Part shown: positions 54,747 through 63,288 of the stretch, in pieces | Layout: each line of letters starts with the position of its first letter | How positions within the stretch are numbered: position 1 is the first letter of the stretch | Assembly: GCF_009295825.1 (NCBI RefSeq) | Contig: NZ_WHKF01000002.1 | Location: 1-64,000, forward strand | Reading direction: 5' to 3' | Length of the DNA: 64,000 bases | Source: Marinifilum sp. N1E240 | GTDB lineage: Bacteria > Bacteroidota > Bacteroidia > Bacteroidales > Marinifilaceae | Notes under the pieces: generated by a model | Told to the model about the DNA's origin: nothing | The model's input: the letters and a program-made list of their open reading frames with translations, nothing else | The model's database searches: none | Made by a program: the position numbers and the translations under genes

Positions 54747-54754
54747 TATTTTTG
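54747..54754 (+). promoter_or_regulatory. -7 box of truA
   Basis: TATTTTTG, an exact TAnnTTTG match, 26 nt before the TTG start at 54781. A TTG at 54726-54728 with an 18-nt spacer is a weak -33 box. Confidence 0.55.
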
Positions 54755-54780
54755 TGAGGAATTTAGAAAACGATTAGGAT

Positions 54781-55548
54781 TTGAACAAGCGATATTTTAT
54801 CAGGTTAAGTTATAAGGGTACGAATTACCATGGATGGCAAATACAGCCCAACGCTATTAGTGTGCAGGAGGTTTTGAATAAGGCATTGTCTACCATTTTA
54901 AATTGTGAGATTAATGTTGTGGGCTGTGGTAGAACCGATACCGGTGTACATGCCAGCGATTTTTATGCTCATTTTGATGTTGTGCAGGATAAGCAAATTG
55001 ATTGTGAGAAATTGAGCTTTCGTTTGAATCGTTTTCTTCCGCATGATATTGCCATTAAGGAAACTTTCCAGGTGAAGGAGGAGGCACACACTCGTTTCGA
55101 TCCAATTTCACGCACCTATCATTATTTGATTACCAAAGAGAAGAATCCTTTTAGAAAGGAGTCACACTGGAAAATTCCTTACGAGTTGGATGTGGATAAA
55201 ATGAACGAAGCGGCTAAAGTTCTTTTTGAGTTTGAAGATTTTACCAGCTTTAGCAAACTGCATACCGATGTAAAAACCAACAATTGCAAAATTTATCAAG
55301 CCATTTGGAAAGATAAGGGAGATGAGTTGGTGTTTGTAGTGAAAGCCGATCGTTTTCTTCGCAATATGGTTCGCGCCATAGTAGGAACTTTGGTGGAAGT
55401 AGGGCGTGGTAAAATGGATCTTGATGGTTTCCGAATGGTAATTGAAAGTAAAAATCGTTCGAATGCCGGTTCATCGGTTCCGGGATATGCTTTGTTCTTG
55501 GCTGAGATTGAATATCCGAAGGGATTAAAAAAGGATGATGCCAGCTAA
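54781..55548 (+). CDS. truA: tRNA pseudouridine synthase A
   Basis: A 255-residue enzyme that isomerises uridines 38-40 in the tRNA anticodon arm. The catalytic Asp lies in GCGRTDTGVHA, with KGTNYHGWQIQPN at the N-terminus. The start is TTG: an in-frame TAG two codons upstream (54775-54777) and the lack of an ATG before the YHGW motif force it. The last 14 nt overlap the RNase H-like gene. Confidence 0.94.
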   Translation: MNKRYFIRLSYKGTNYHGWQIQPNAISVQEVLNKALSTILNCEINVVGCGRTDTGVHASDFYAHFDVVQDKQIDCEKLSFRLNRFLPHDIAIKETFQVKEEAHTRFDPISRTYHYLITKEKNPFRKESHWKIPYELDVDKMNEAAKVLFEFEDFTSFSKLHTDVKTNNCKIYQAIWKDKGDELVFVVKADRFLRNMVRAIVGTLVEVGRGKMDLDGFRMVIESKNRSNAGSSVPGYALFLAEIEYPKGLKKDDAS

Positions 55549-56014
55549 ATATTATTTGTTTACCGATGGCAGTGTAAATCCTCAATCGAAAGTTGGTTTT
55601 GGTGCTTTTCTGTTGATTTCTGATCTGGCTATTTCATTACCTGAGGCAAAGAAATTGGTGGAAACGGTAAGTTTTGAAAACACTTCTTCTTCTAAGCTCG
55701 AATTGCAAACGCTTTTGTGGGTTCTTGCTAAGTTGGATGCAGTAGCGACTGAGGTGATTGTTTACACCGATTCCCAGAATATCATTGGCTTGCCTGGCAG
55801 GCGTATCCGATTCGAGAAAAACAATTACATTTCGAAGAATGGCAAACAAATTGCCAATGCGCAATTGTATCAGGAATTCTACAAACTTACCGATAGGATA
55901 CAATGCAGCTTTGTGAAGATTAAAGGACACAAAAGGTCCCTTGATAAAGATGGTATCGATCGCTTTTTTACTTTGGTGGATCGTGCTTCGAGGAATGCTT
56001 TGCGAAATAGTTGA
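55535..56014 (+). CDS. RNase H-fold protein
   Basis: A 159-residue protein with a ribonuclease H layout: YYLFTDGSVNPQSKVG (first Asp), SKLELQTLLWVL (Glu), VIVYTDSQNI (Asp) and KIKGHKRSLDKDGIDRFFTLVDRASRNA (last acidic/His region). It thus retains a plausible DEDD-type set, and could cleave RNA in RNA-DNA hybrids. It is not certain that it is RnhA itself. Its start overlaps truA by 14 nt. The repeat cluster lies 44 nt downstream of its stop. Confidence 0.82.
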   Translation: MMPAKYYLFTDGSVNPQSKVGFGAFLLISDLAISLPEAKKLVETVSFENTSSSKLELQTLLWVLAKLDAVATEVIVYTDSQNIIGLPGRRIRFEKNNYISKNGKQIANAQLYQEFYKLTDRIQCSFVKIKGHKRSLDKDGIDRFFTLVDRASRNALRNS

Positions 56015-56057
56015 TTGTTTGTAATAAGAGTTAGCCTTTCTGCATCTGTTGAAACTT

Positions 56058-56266
56058 GTTCCGTGACAAATTTCCCTTCATCAGTTACATCTGGGATCAT
56101 TTCCGCTACCGACTTGTGAACTTCCGTGACACAAATTTGTCTTTCCGTATGTCACGGAAGAAGAAACCTCTGTCACGGAAAGGCTAACCCCTTATCACGG
56201 AAGACCAAACTGATGTCACGGAAGGCTAGGTGCTTGTCACGGAAGAACTTTCTTTTGTCTCGGAAG
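56058..56266. repeat. Cluster of TGTCACGGAAG repeats with 21-22 nt spacing
   Basis: Six plus-strand copies of an 11-mer TGTCACGGAAG (some with one mismatch) start at 56150, 56171, 56193, 56214, 56235 and 56256. Inverted copies lie at 56058-56068 and 56121-56131. The copy at 56121-56131 and the one at 56150-56160 form a perfect 11-bp stem. On the minus strand the array encodes heptads FRDxxxx; a 1-nt shift breaks the frame between the fourth and fifth. The region 56015-56292 holds no other gene. It is not a CRISPR (repeat too short, spacers about 10 nt). Confidence 0.85.
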
Positions 56267-56292
56267 CAGAACTTATGGGTGTTAAAAAAGAA

Positions 56293-56565
56293 TTAGAATA
56301 GGTACAAAAACGTATTTAGTACAAATAAACTTAGACCAACAAATCCAAGTTTTTCTTTTTTCCATAAAATGGATAGTAAGGAGAAAATTAAAGATAACAC
56401 CATCAATATAATTAGGATTGTTTCATTTATCGCACTGTAGCCAAAATCTACAATCATTCTTAATTCTCCAATTGATTTGTAAGCCTGTTCAATTTGATAT
56501 TCTAAATATGAATTAAATAAAAGGGTAATTACTCCTAATAATATTGATATAAGCCAATTTTTCAT
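56293..56565 (-). CDS. Small membrane protein, three TM segments
   Basis: A 90-residue protein with hydrophobic segments at about 5-20, 48-65 and 70-88. The family is unknown. Its stop is followed in the same frame by the FRDxxxx heptads of the repeat cluster, so readthrough would add them; this may be chance. Two further small membrane genes lie upstream on the same strand. Confidence 0.6.
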   Translation of the reverse strand: MKNWLISILLGVITLLFNSYLEYQIEQAYKSIGELRMIVDFGYSAINETILIILMVLSLIFSLLSILWKKEKLGFVGLSLFVLNTFLYLF

Positions 56566-56605
56566 GTGTAATTTGTTGCTAGCAATGATGAATTAAATTG
56601 AAATA

Positions 56606-56968
56606 TCATTTCCCTCCGATATAAGATTTAATTGATTTTGAGACAATTAAAAAATAAGAGATCAATATTAATCCTCCTAATAAAATGAATGTAGATAAGA
56701 TAAATTCTTTGTCAACATTAAAAATATGAAATGTTATTCCAGTGGTTGCTATAAGTGAAAATACACCTAAAATTTGCCTTACGTACTTCCATCTTAATAA
56801 AAGCCCGAAAGCCAATAATATTCCTAAACCTCCAAAGATTTTAATATTCCCAGTTTCGTGTACAAAAAGTGTTTTGTAGTGATCAGTTATTACAGCAACT
56901 GCGATAATTAATACAGTTGTAAATAGGGTAGGAAGGAATCCTTTTCGTTGGTAAAATTTTTCTTTCAT
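56606..56968 (-). CDS. Small membrane protein, four TM segments
   Basis: A 120-residue protein with membrane segments at about 13-30, 43-60, 67-83 and 91-110, and an N-terminal basic MKEKFYQRKG. The family is unknown. It lies 40 nt from the downstream small membrane gene, so the two may be one transcript. Confidence 0.6.
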   Translation of the reverse strand: MKEKFYQRKGFLPTLFTTVLIIAVAVITDHYKTLFVHETGNIKIFGGLGILLAFGLLLRWKYVRQILGVFSLIATTGITFHIFNVDKEFILSTFILLGGLILISYFLIVSKSIKSYIGGK

Positions 56969-57102
56969 TTTTAGTTTGATGTGACGATCTTGTTGAAATT
57001 AGTGAGTGATCTACAACCACCGCCTTATCAAAACCGCCTAGAGTTTATTGTTTTTGTTGCTTTATCAAGTTGAGTGTAACCGCCAATGAAATCTATCTTT
57101 TG

Positions 57103-57534
57103 TTACCTGTTCTTATCAATCTTTTCTAAAAAATAGTTGTTTGTTCTTTTTGCAACAACCTGAACACCAATAGTTATAAATAATGTATCTAATAATATGG
57201 TAACGCCAATTATATAGTAAATGCTCGAGCTAATATCTGGATTTGACTCAAGTGATAACTCATACCATATTGCCAACAATTCACAAAGAACTGCCCAGAA
57301 AGTAAGAAAAACGATAAGTTTTATTTTCTCTTGTTTTTTAAAATGACGATGGTGATTCTTTGTAAAATGCCAACATATTGGAGTAAGTGTAGCATATATT
57401 ATTAGTACCAATCCAAAAACACCTAGGCTTTTCTCTGGAGCAATAGTATCTATTAGAAATCCAATACTTATCCATAAAATTGGTAGAATAAGGGAGTAAA
57501 GAAATAAATTTGGTGTTTTAGTTGAGTTTTCCAT
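57103..57534 (-). CDS. Small membrane protein, four TM segments
   Basis: A 143-residue protein with membrane segments at about 8-28, 35-52, 73-95 and 105-127, with a histidine/lysine loop (FTKNHHRHFKKQEK). The family is unknown. It is the first of three small membrane genes on the minus strand, 134 nt from the next one. Confidence 0.62.
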   Translation of the reverse strand: MENSTKTPNLFLYSLILPILWISIGFLIDTIAPEKSLGVFGLVLIIYATLTPICWHFTKNHHRHFKKQEKIKLIVFLTFWAVLCELLAIWYELSLESNPDISSSIYYIIGVTILLDTLFITIGVQVVAKRTNNYFLEKIDKNR

Positions 57535-57744
57535 TTTATAAAGTTGTAAAGTGTTATTGATTAAGGATGTTTTTAGATTCCACTTGCAGTAAAAATAACC
57601 CCCGAATTTATGAAAACCACCATAGCTAACAAAATATTTTCCCTGTAAAGTTTGAAGTCAAAATTATTTCAAGAAATTTCGTTGGTGGTTAAACCATTTA
57701 AGGGAATAAGAGTCTTAGCATCAGTAATCAATAAAAAAGGAAAA

Positions 57745-58572
57745 ATGAAGAAGATATTACTTGCTGTATTTAGCCTATTTATAAGTTTGGGAACTGCTTT
57801 GCAAGCTCAGGAATTTCAAGGAAAAGCTTATTATGAAAGCCGAACCACTATAAAAATGGATTTTGGTGGAAGAAATATTCCTGAAGATAGAAAGCAAATG
57901 ATTTTGGAGCGAATGAAAAAAGCAGGAGAGAAAACATTTGTTTTGTCTTTTAATCGCGTGGAATCTTTATACAAAGAAGAGCAGAAATTGGAACAGCCTG
58001 GAATGGGCGGTGGTAAAGGAATGCGTTTTGGAATGATGCAAGGTGGAGGTGAAGATTACTACAAGAATGTAAAAGAGGGAACCTATGCCGTAAAGAATGA
58101 TTTGTTTGGGAAACTATTTTTGGTGAAGGATAGTCTACCCAAGTTGGATTGGAAAATGGAGGCGGAAACAAAGAAGATTGGGAATTATACCGCTTATAAA
58201 GCTACTGCCATTAAAAAGGTGAAGCGTAGGAATATGTCCGCTATATTCAACCGAAATCAGGATAAAAAACAAGAAGTTTATACAGAGAAGGAAGTTCATG
58301 TAGTAGCTTGGTACTCGCCAGAGATTCCAGTAAATCAAGGTCCGGCAAATTACTCAGGCTTACCAGGTTTAATTCTTGAGGTAAGTGACGATCAGACCTC
58401 AATTATCTGCTCTAAACTGGTTATGAATCCAAAAGAAAAGATGGTGATAAAAGCACCTAAAAAGGGGAAAAAAGTTAGCCAGGCAGAATATGACGAGATT
58501 GCGAGTAAGAAAATGAAGGAAATGAGAGAGAATGGCGGATTTAGAGGTCCTGGACAAGGGAGAGGGAGATAG
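57745..58572 (+). CDS. GLPGLI family protein
   Basis: A 275-residue exported protein from the ATG at 57745; the longer reading from 57652 would precede the signal peptide. The signal is MKKILLAVFSLFISLGTALQA, and the family motif GLPGLI is at 205-210. A repeated glycine/methionine-rich stretch (PGMGGGKGMRFGMMQGGG) occurs in the middle, and the C-terminus is Gly/Arg-rich (GGFRGPGQGRGR). GLPGLI proteins are Bacteroidota-specific and usually adjoin TonB-dependent receptors, as here. Confidence 0.88.
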   Translation: MKKILLAVFSLFISLGTALQAQEFQGKAYYESRTTIKMDFGGRNIPEDRKQMILERMKKAGEKTFVLSFNRVESLYKEEQKLEQPGMGGGKGMRFGMMQGGGEDYYKNVKEGTYAVKNDLFGKLFLVKDSLPKLDWKMEAETKKIGNYTAYKATAIKKVKRRNMSAIFNRNQDKKQEVYTEKEVHVVAWYSPEIPVNQGPANYSGLPGLILEVSDDQTSIICSKLVMNPKEKMVIKAPKKGKKVSQAEYDEIASKKMKEMRENGGFRGPGQGRGR

Positions 58573-58577
58573 GTTTT

Positions 58578-58607
58578 AAGCTCCAAATTCCAAGTATCAA
58601 GCTCCAA
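58578..58607. repeat. Dispersed intergenic repeat AAGCTCCAA
   Basis: AAGCTCCAA occurs at 58578-58586 and 58599-58607 and in the related CAAGCTACAAGCTCCAAG stretch at 54600-54616. CAATTACGAAT-type sequence recurs at 53414 and 53442. These resemble the degenerate intergenic repeats common in this phylum. Confidence 0.5.
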
Positions 58608-58709
58608 AAATTAATTTCAAAGTATAAAGGTTGAGGATTTGAGAGAAAAATTTTTGTTTAGAAGTAATCCCGCTACATCATATAATTCATAAGGTAAATT
58701 TATAAAATC

Positions 58710-61403
58710 ATGAAGAAATATTTTTTCATACTGCTATTGCTATGCTCTTATTTTTGGAGTTACGCACAGGAAGATATCACATTAAAGGGAATAGTTCGAG
58801 ATACCGAAGGTGTTGCCGTGGAAATGGCAAATGTGATAGCCGTAAATTCGGATTCTAAATTGTTGGAATCGTATTGTGTTACCAATCATAGTGGATTGTA
58901 TAAGCTAAAATTGAAATCAGGCTCGAATTATGATATTAAAATTAGCTTTATAGGTTTTGGTGCCAAGGAGTTTTATTTTTCGGCAGATGAAAATGATGCT
59001 GTGAAGGATGTGGAGATTGCTGAAGAGGAAAGTATGTTGCAGGAGGTGGACGTGACTTATACCATGCCGGTTATGGTAAAGGGAGATACTATTGTTTACG
59101 ATACTGATTCGTTTACAACCGGCACAGAACGAAAACTAAAGGATGTTTTGGTGAGTTTGCCAGGTGTAGAGTTGAATGATGACGGGCAGATTGAGGTGGA
59201 AGGAAAGCAGGTGCAAAAGGTGATGGTTGAAGGGAAGGATTTTTTTGATGGAGACTCTAAAATTGCTTCGGATAACATTCCTGCCGATGCTGTTGATAAA
59301 ATTGAAGTGCTTCGAAATTACAATGAGATTAGTCAAATGCAAGGCTTAACCAATGACGAGGACAATATTGCATTGAATATTAAATTGAAATCGGGGAAGA
59401 AGAGTTTCTGGTTTGGCGAGTTGACAGCCGGTGCTGGTCCTGATGATAAATATTTGGCTCACCCTAAATTGTTTTACTACAGTCCTAAATTCAGTTTAAA
59501 TCTGATTACTGATGTGAATAATATTGGAGAAGTGCCTTTTACCAGAAGAGATTATATGAATTTTACTGGTGGTTTTAAAGGATTCAATCCTGGTGGTGGA
59601 AGCTCCATTGGAACCGGATCGGATGCCTTGGGATTGTCCAGCTTGCAAAACAATAAAGCCAAGGATATCGAAACTAAATTTGCTGCATTGAATTTTAACT
59701 ATTCACCATCTGAAACCTGGGATCTAGGTGGATTTGGAATCTACTCCTATACCGGAACTTTGATGGAAACACAGAGTACAACTACTTACGAATTGGAAGG
59801 GAATCAGTCTCAGGTAGAGGAAAGTATAAAGAAGAATGATCAGGAGGCAAGTTTAGGTTTGTTCAAGTTGAATTCTATTTACAAGCCAAATGCTAATTTT
59901 CAGTTCGATTACGATGTTTTTATCAAACAATCGGACGATAATGAAGAGGAAGAGGTGATCTCTTTAGTAGATGGTGTGTCGGATGAAATTACTCAATTGA
60001 AGAAACAGAAGCCTATCTCCTTAAATCAAACAGCGAAAATATATTACACCTTAAACGATAAAAATATATTTGCCTTCGATGCTCAGCATTTGTATAAAAA
60101 TGAGGATCCTTTTTACAACGCGGTTCGCGATGAATTTGCTTTTACTGATTTGTTTCCGGTTGATCAGTCGGTGAGTTTATACGATTTGAATCAGAACAAA
60201 AGAATAATCACCAATAAATTGGATGCCAAATTGGATTATTACCTGGTGACAGGCGATAAGAGCAATATTCAGTTTACCTTGGGAACAACTCAAAATCATC
60301 AAAATTTCGATTCAGATATTTTTCAGGTATTAGACGATGAAGAAAAATTGGAGATGCAAGGCAGCGATTATATAAACGATGTGAAATTTAATGTTTCCGA
60401 TCTGTTTTTTGAGTTTCATTACAAATTAAAAGCAGGGATTTTCACATTTAATCCGGGATTTAGCGTACATCAATTCGAAACAAAAAGTTCACAAAACAAC
60501 TTGAATTACAAAGATGATTTAACCTCAGTTTTACCTGATGTTTATATTAATATGCAGTTGAAGAAATCTGAGAATCTTCGTTTCAATTATAATATCACCC
60601 GAAGTTTTACCGATGTTTCGAAATATGCCGAGGCTTATGTTTTGAATAATTACAATTCTGTTTACAGTGGGAATCCTGAGTTAGAGAGTTCTTTGAAACA
60701 CAATCTGTCCTTGAATTTCTTCAGCTTTAACATGTTTAATTTTACCAATATGTTTGCGAATATTAGCTACTCGAAAAGCATTGAAGGATTTAAAAATAAT
60801 GTTGTACCAATAGGGATTAATCAGATAAATACGACCGAAAATTCTGATTTGGCGGATGAATCATTAAGCATGAACGCACGTTATCAAAGAACATTCCATA
60901 AAATAAAAGCTTCGGCAAAGGCAAAGGTTTCATGGTCTGAAACAAATAATCTGGTGAATTCACTGCCCAGTAAATCAGAGAGCTTTTCGCAAATTTATAC
61001 CATGTCCGTGGGAACCAATTTTAAAAATGCTCCTAATATTGAGATAGGATATAAGTATTCTATTAATGATTACGATAGGGAGTCTGGTAATACAACCTAC
61101 TATACGCAAAGACCCTTTGCAAAATTTGATGCTGCCTTTTTAAAGAATTTTATTGTTACCGCTGATTATGAATTTTACAATTATTCAAATAAAGACAATA
61201 CAATATTGAATGAGTATAGTTTTCTTGATGCAGAATTGCTTTATCACAAGAAAGATTCGAAATGGGAGTTTGGCTTGAAAGGAAAGAATTTATTGGATAC
61301 AAAATCGATGGATAGTAATAGCGAGTCTGATTTTTCTTATTCTACCTCTACTTATTTTGTACAACCAAGATATGTGCTGTTTACTGTGAAGTATGATATT
61401 TAA
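58710..61403 (+). CDS. Outer-membrane beta-barrel receptor with carboxypeptidase-like N-domain
   Basis: An 897-residue protein with a signal peptide (1 to about 20), a CarboxypepD_reg-like domain (about 22-105: ITLKGIVRDTEGVAVEMANV), a plug-like region (about 120-220: VEGKQVQKVMVEGKDFF, GLTNDEDNIALNIKLKSGKK) and a long beta-barrel to the C-terminus, ending VQPRYVLFTVKYDI. It is a member of the OMP_b-brl_3/TonB-dependent-like group; no TonB box is clear. It probably imports or secretes a ligand with its GLPGLI neighbour, whose start lies 138 nt from this gene. Confidence 0.85.
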   Translation: MKKYFFILLLLCSYFWSYAQEDITLKGIVRDTEGVAVEMANVIAVNSDSKLLESYCVTNHSGLYKLKLKSGSNYDIKISFIGFGAKEFYFSADENDAVKDVEIAEEESMLQEVDVTYTMPVMVKGDTIVYDTDSFTTGTERKLKDVLVSLPGVELNDDGQIEVEGKQVQKVMVEGKDFFDGDSKIASDNIPADAVDKIEVLRNYNEISQMQGLTNDEDNIALNIKLKSGKKSFWFGELTAGAGPDDKYLAHPKLFYYSPKFSLNLITDVNNIGEVPFTRRDYMNFTGGFKGFNPGGGSSIGTGSDALGLSSLQNNKAKDIETKFAALNFNYSPSETWDLGGFGIYSYTGTLMETQSTTTYELEGNQSQVEESIKKNDQEASLGLFKLNSIYKPNANFQFDYDVFIKQSDDNEEEEVISLVDGVSDEITQLKKQKPISLNQTAKIYYTLNDKNIFAFDAQHLYKNEDPFYNAVRDEFAFTDLFPVDQSVSLYDLNQNKRIITNKLDAKLDYYLVTGDKSNIQFTLGTTQNHQNFDSDIFQVLDDEEKLEMQGSDYINDVKFNVSDLFFEFHYKLKAGIFTFNPGFSVHQFETKSSQNNLNYKDDLTSVLPDVYINMQLKKSENLRFNYNITRSFTDVSKYAEAYVLNNYNSVYSGNPELESSLKHNLSLNFFSFNMFNFTNMFANISYSKSIEGFKNNVVPIGINQINTTENSDLADESLSMNARYQRTFHKIKASAKAKVSWSETNNLVNSLPSKSESFSQIYTMSVGTNFKNAPNIEIGYKYSINDYDRESGNTTYYTQRPFAKFDAAFLKNFIVTADYEFYNYSNKDNTILNEYSFLDAELLYHKKDSKWEFGLKGKNLLDTKSMDSNSESDFSYSTSTYFVQPRYVLFTVKYDI

Positions 61404-61430
61404 TATGAAAGAATAATTACCAATTATAAT

Positions 61431-61470
61431 TTACAGTCAGTGGGTTTGAACACTGACTGTAATTTTTTTT
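61431..61470 (+). terminator. Terminator of the outer-membrane receptor gene
   Basis: TTACAGTCAGTG (61431-61442) pairs with CACTGACTGTAA (61451-61462), loop 8 nt, followed by eight T residues. Confidence 0.9.
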
Positions 61471-61538
61471 GAGTCCTCAAGCCGGACGGGCTCTTCACTT
61501 CTGTCAATTGTTAATTTATCATTCCTAATTGATAATTA

Positions 61539-62279
61539 TCATCTGTTCCAGATTTCCCAGTTTTTTTCTGCCTGAAGATGAAGCATGCTCAGTCCGTTGT
61601 GAGTTTTGGCTCCTTGTGCAGCTCCTTTTTTCATGAAAAGAGTTTCTGCAGGATTGTAAACCAAATCGTAAAGGAAATGATCTTTTGTCAGTAATGAGTA
61701 AGGAATATCAGGACAAGTATCTTCTTTAGGAAAAGTACCTAAAGGGGAACAGTTTACAATAAGCTTGTAATTAGCTATAATATCAGCATTGAGTTGTTCG
61801 TAGGTAAAGCAATTCTCTTTTGCATTTCTACTTACAAACTTGTAGTCAATACCTAGATTTTCTAATCCACCAGCAACTGCTTTCGAAGCGCCTCCAGTTC
61901 CCAGAATTAAAGCATTAGGTCGCTTATCACCTATGAATAATTTAAGAGATTCAAGAAAGCCATAAATGTCTGTATTGTAACCCTTAAGTTTGATTTGATC
62001 TTGCTTACGAATAATTTGAACAGAATTAACTGCACCCAATTTTTTAGCCAAAGGATCAATGTCATCCAAAAATGAAATAACTTCCTCCTTGTATGGAATG
62101 GTAACGCAAAACCCTTTTAGGTCATTTTGCTGTGTTAATATATCTGTTAATTCCTGAATATTTGGCAATTCAAAGTTTAGGAATTCTGCATCAAGTTTTA
62201 ATTTTTCGAATTTCTCACAAAAGTATTTTTTCGAGAAGGAATGGCCTAAAGGATATCCTACAATTCCGTATGTATTCAT
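61539..62279 (-). CDS. aroE: Shikimate dehydrogenase
   Basis: A 246-residue enzyme that reduces 3-dehydroshikimate to shikimate with NADPH for aromatic amino acid synthesis. Motifs: GYPLGHSFSKKYF (substrate site), CVTIPYKEEV, NTDIYGF and LGTGGASKAV (NADPH). It is slightly shorter than E. coli AroE (272). It follows the DUF368 gene by 35 nt on the same strand and so is the last gene of the TPR-DUF368-aroE operon. Confidence 0.95.
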   Translation of the reverse strand: MNTYGIVGYPLGHSFSKKYFCEKFEKLKLDAEFLNFELPNIQELTDILTQQNDLKGFCVTIPYKEEVISFLDDIDPLAKKLGAVNSVQIIRKQDQIKLKGYNTDIYGFLESLKLFIGDKRPNALILGTGGASKAVAGGLENLGIDYKFVSRNAKENCFTYEQLNADIIANYKLIVNCSPLGTFPKEDTCPDIPYSLLTKDHFLYDLVYNPAETLFMKKGAAQGAKTHNGLSMLHLQAEKNWEIWNR

Positions 62280-62314
62280 TTTGCCGTGGTTAAAGGTTAA
62301 AGGTTTTGTAAAGC

Positions 62315-63247
62315 TTATTTGGTTTCAGGAGAGTACTTTTCCATTATCCAAATTAATAAAAATCCTACTACTGCTAGTGCCAATGCAAAAAATAGCTGAG
62401 AATCCTGATTAGCCAAAGTTTCAAAAGTTCCAGGAAGAATATTATCTTGAAGTACAGGTATTACTTCTCCATGTCTGTCAATTCGTGTGGTAATGGTTTC
62501 TTTCCAGGGCCATACTTTATTTAAGGATCCAATCATAAACCCTGACAGCAATCCAATGGTCATGTTGTGGTATTTATTCAATAACCAACTTAATAGATGA
62601 GAGAAGCTTAGAATACCAACAGCAGCACCTGCTCCAACAACAGCAATTACATCAATTTTAAAGCTACTTAATGCACTTAAAATGTAATTGTATGATCCTA
62701 ACAAAACTAAAATGAATGCTCCCGATATTCCAGGCAATATCATAGCGCAAATGGCTAATGCTCCCGATAAAAACAAAAACCAATAACTAGTTGGCGCCTC
62801 GGCTGGAGTTATTTCGGTTATCATGTAGGCAATGCCAATACCTATTAGCATGGCAATAATTGTTCTGGCTTTCCATTCGGTAATTTTCTTGGCTATTACG
62901 ATTGCCGAAGCTACTATTAGTCCAAAAAAGAAAGACCAAATTAGAATGGGTTGTGTTTCTAACAAATGCTTAATTAGTCTTGCCAATGTATAGAAACTGA
63001 TACCAATACCCGAGATCAATGCTAAAAGAAAATTACCATTTATTGCTTTCCAAAAATCTTTTAGTTTGAAAGTGAAAAGCAATTTAATAGAACTCAGATT
63101 AACCGATTTAATGGTGTTGATTAATTCTTCGTAGATTCCGGTAATGAACGCAATTGTTCCGCCTGAAACACCTGGAACTACATCGGCAGCTCCCATCCCC
63201 ATTCCTTTTAAGGCAATAATAACATAATCTTTAATTTTTCTGGACAT
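62315..63247 (-). CDS. DUF368 membrane protein
   Basis: A 310-residue integral membrane protein with about eight helices. The family features are GAADVVPGVSGGTIAFITGIYEELI near the N-terminus and a matching second repeat (MILPGISGAFILVLLGSYNYIL), the inverted-repeat pattern of DUF368. Members are linked to undecaprenyl phosphate flipping in recent work (the PopT/DUF368 group), so a lipid carrier recycling role is plausible but not proven here. It lies 41 nt after the TPR gene. Confidence 0.88.
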   Translation of the reverse strand: MSRKIKDYVIIALKGMGMGAADVVPGVSGGTIAFITGIYEELINTIKSVNLSSIKLLFTFKLKDFWKAINGNFLLALISGIGISFYTLARLIKHLLETQPILIWSFFFGLIVASAIVIAKKITEWKARTIIAMLIGIGIAYMITEITPAEAPTSYWFLFLSGALAICAMILPGISGAFILVLLGSYNYILSALSSFKIDVIAVVGAGAAVGILSFSHLLSWLLNKYHNMTIGLLSGFMIGSLNKVWPWKETITTRIDRHGEVIPVLQDNILPGTFETLANQDSQLFFALALAVVGFLLIWIMEKYSPETK

Positions 63248-63288
63248 ATCTATCTTCGGCTTGAAATTGTAAGTGTGTATTTACTTGT

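Noticed and set aside
56150-56266. CRISPR array
   Set aside because: Repeat of 11 nt with about 10-nt spacers, no cas genes, and inverted copies upstream; it does not fit CRISPR dimensions.
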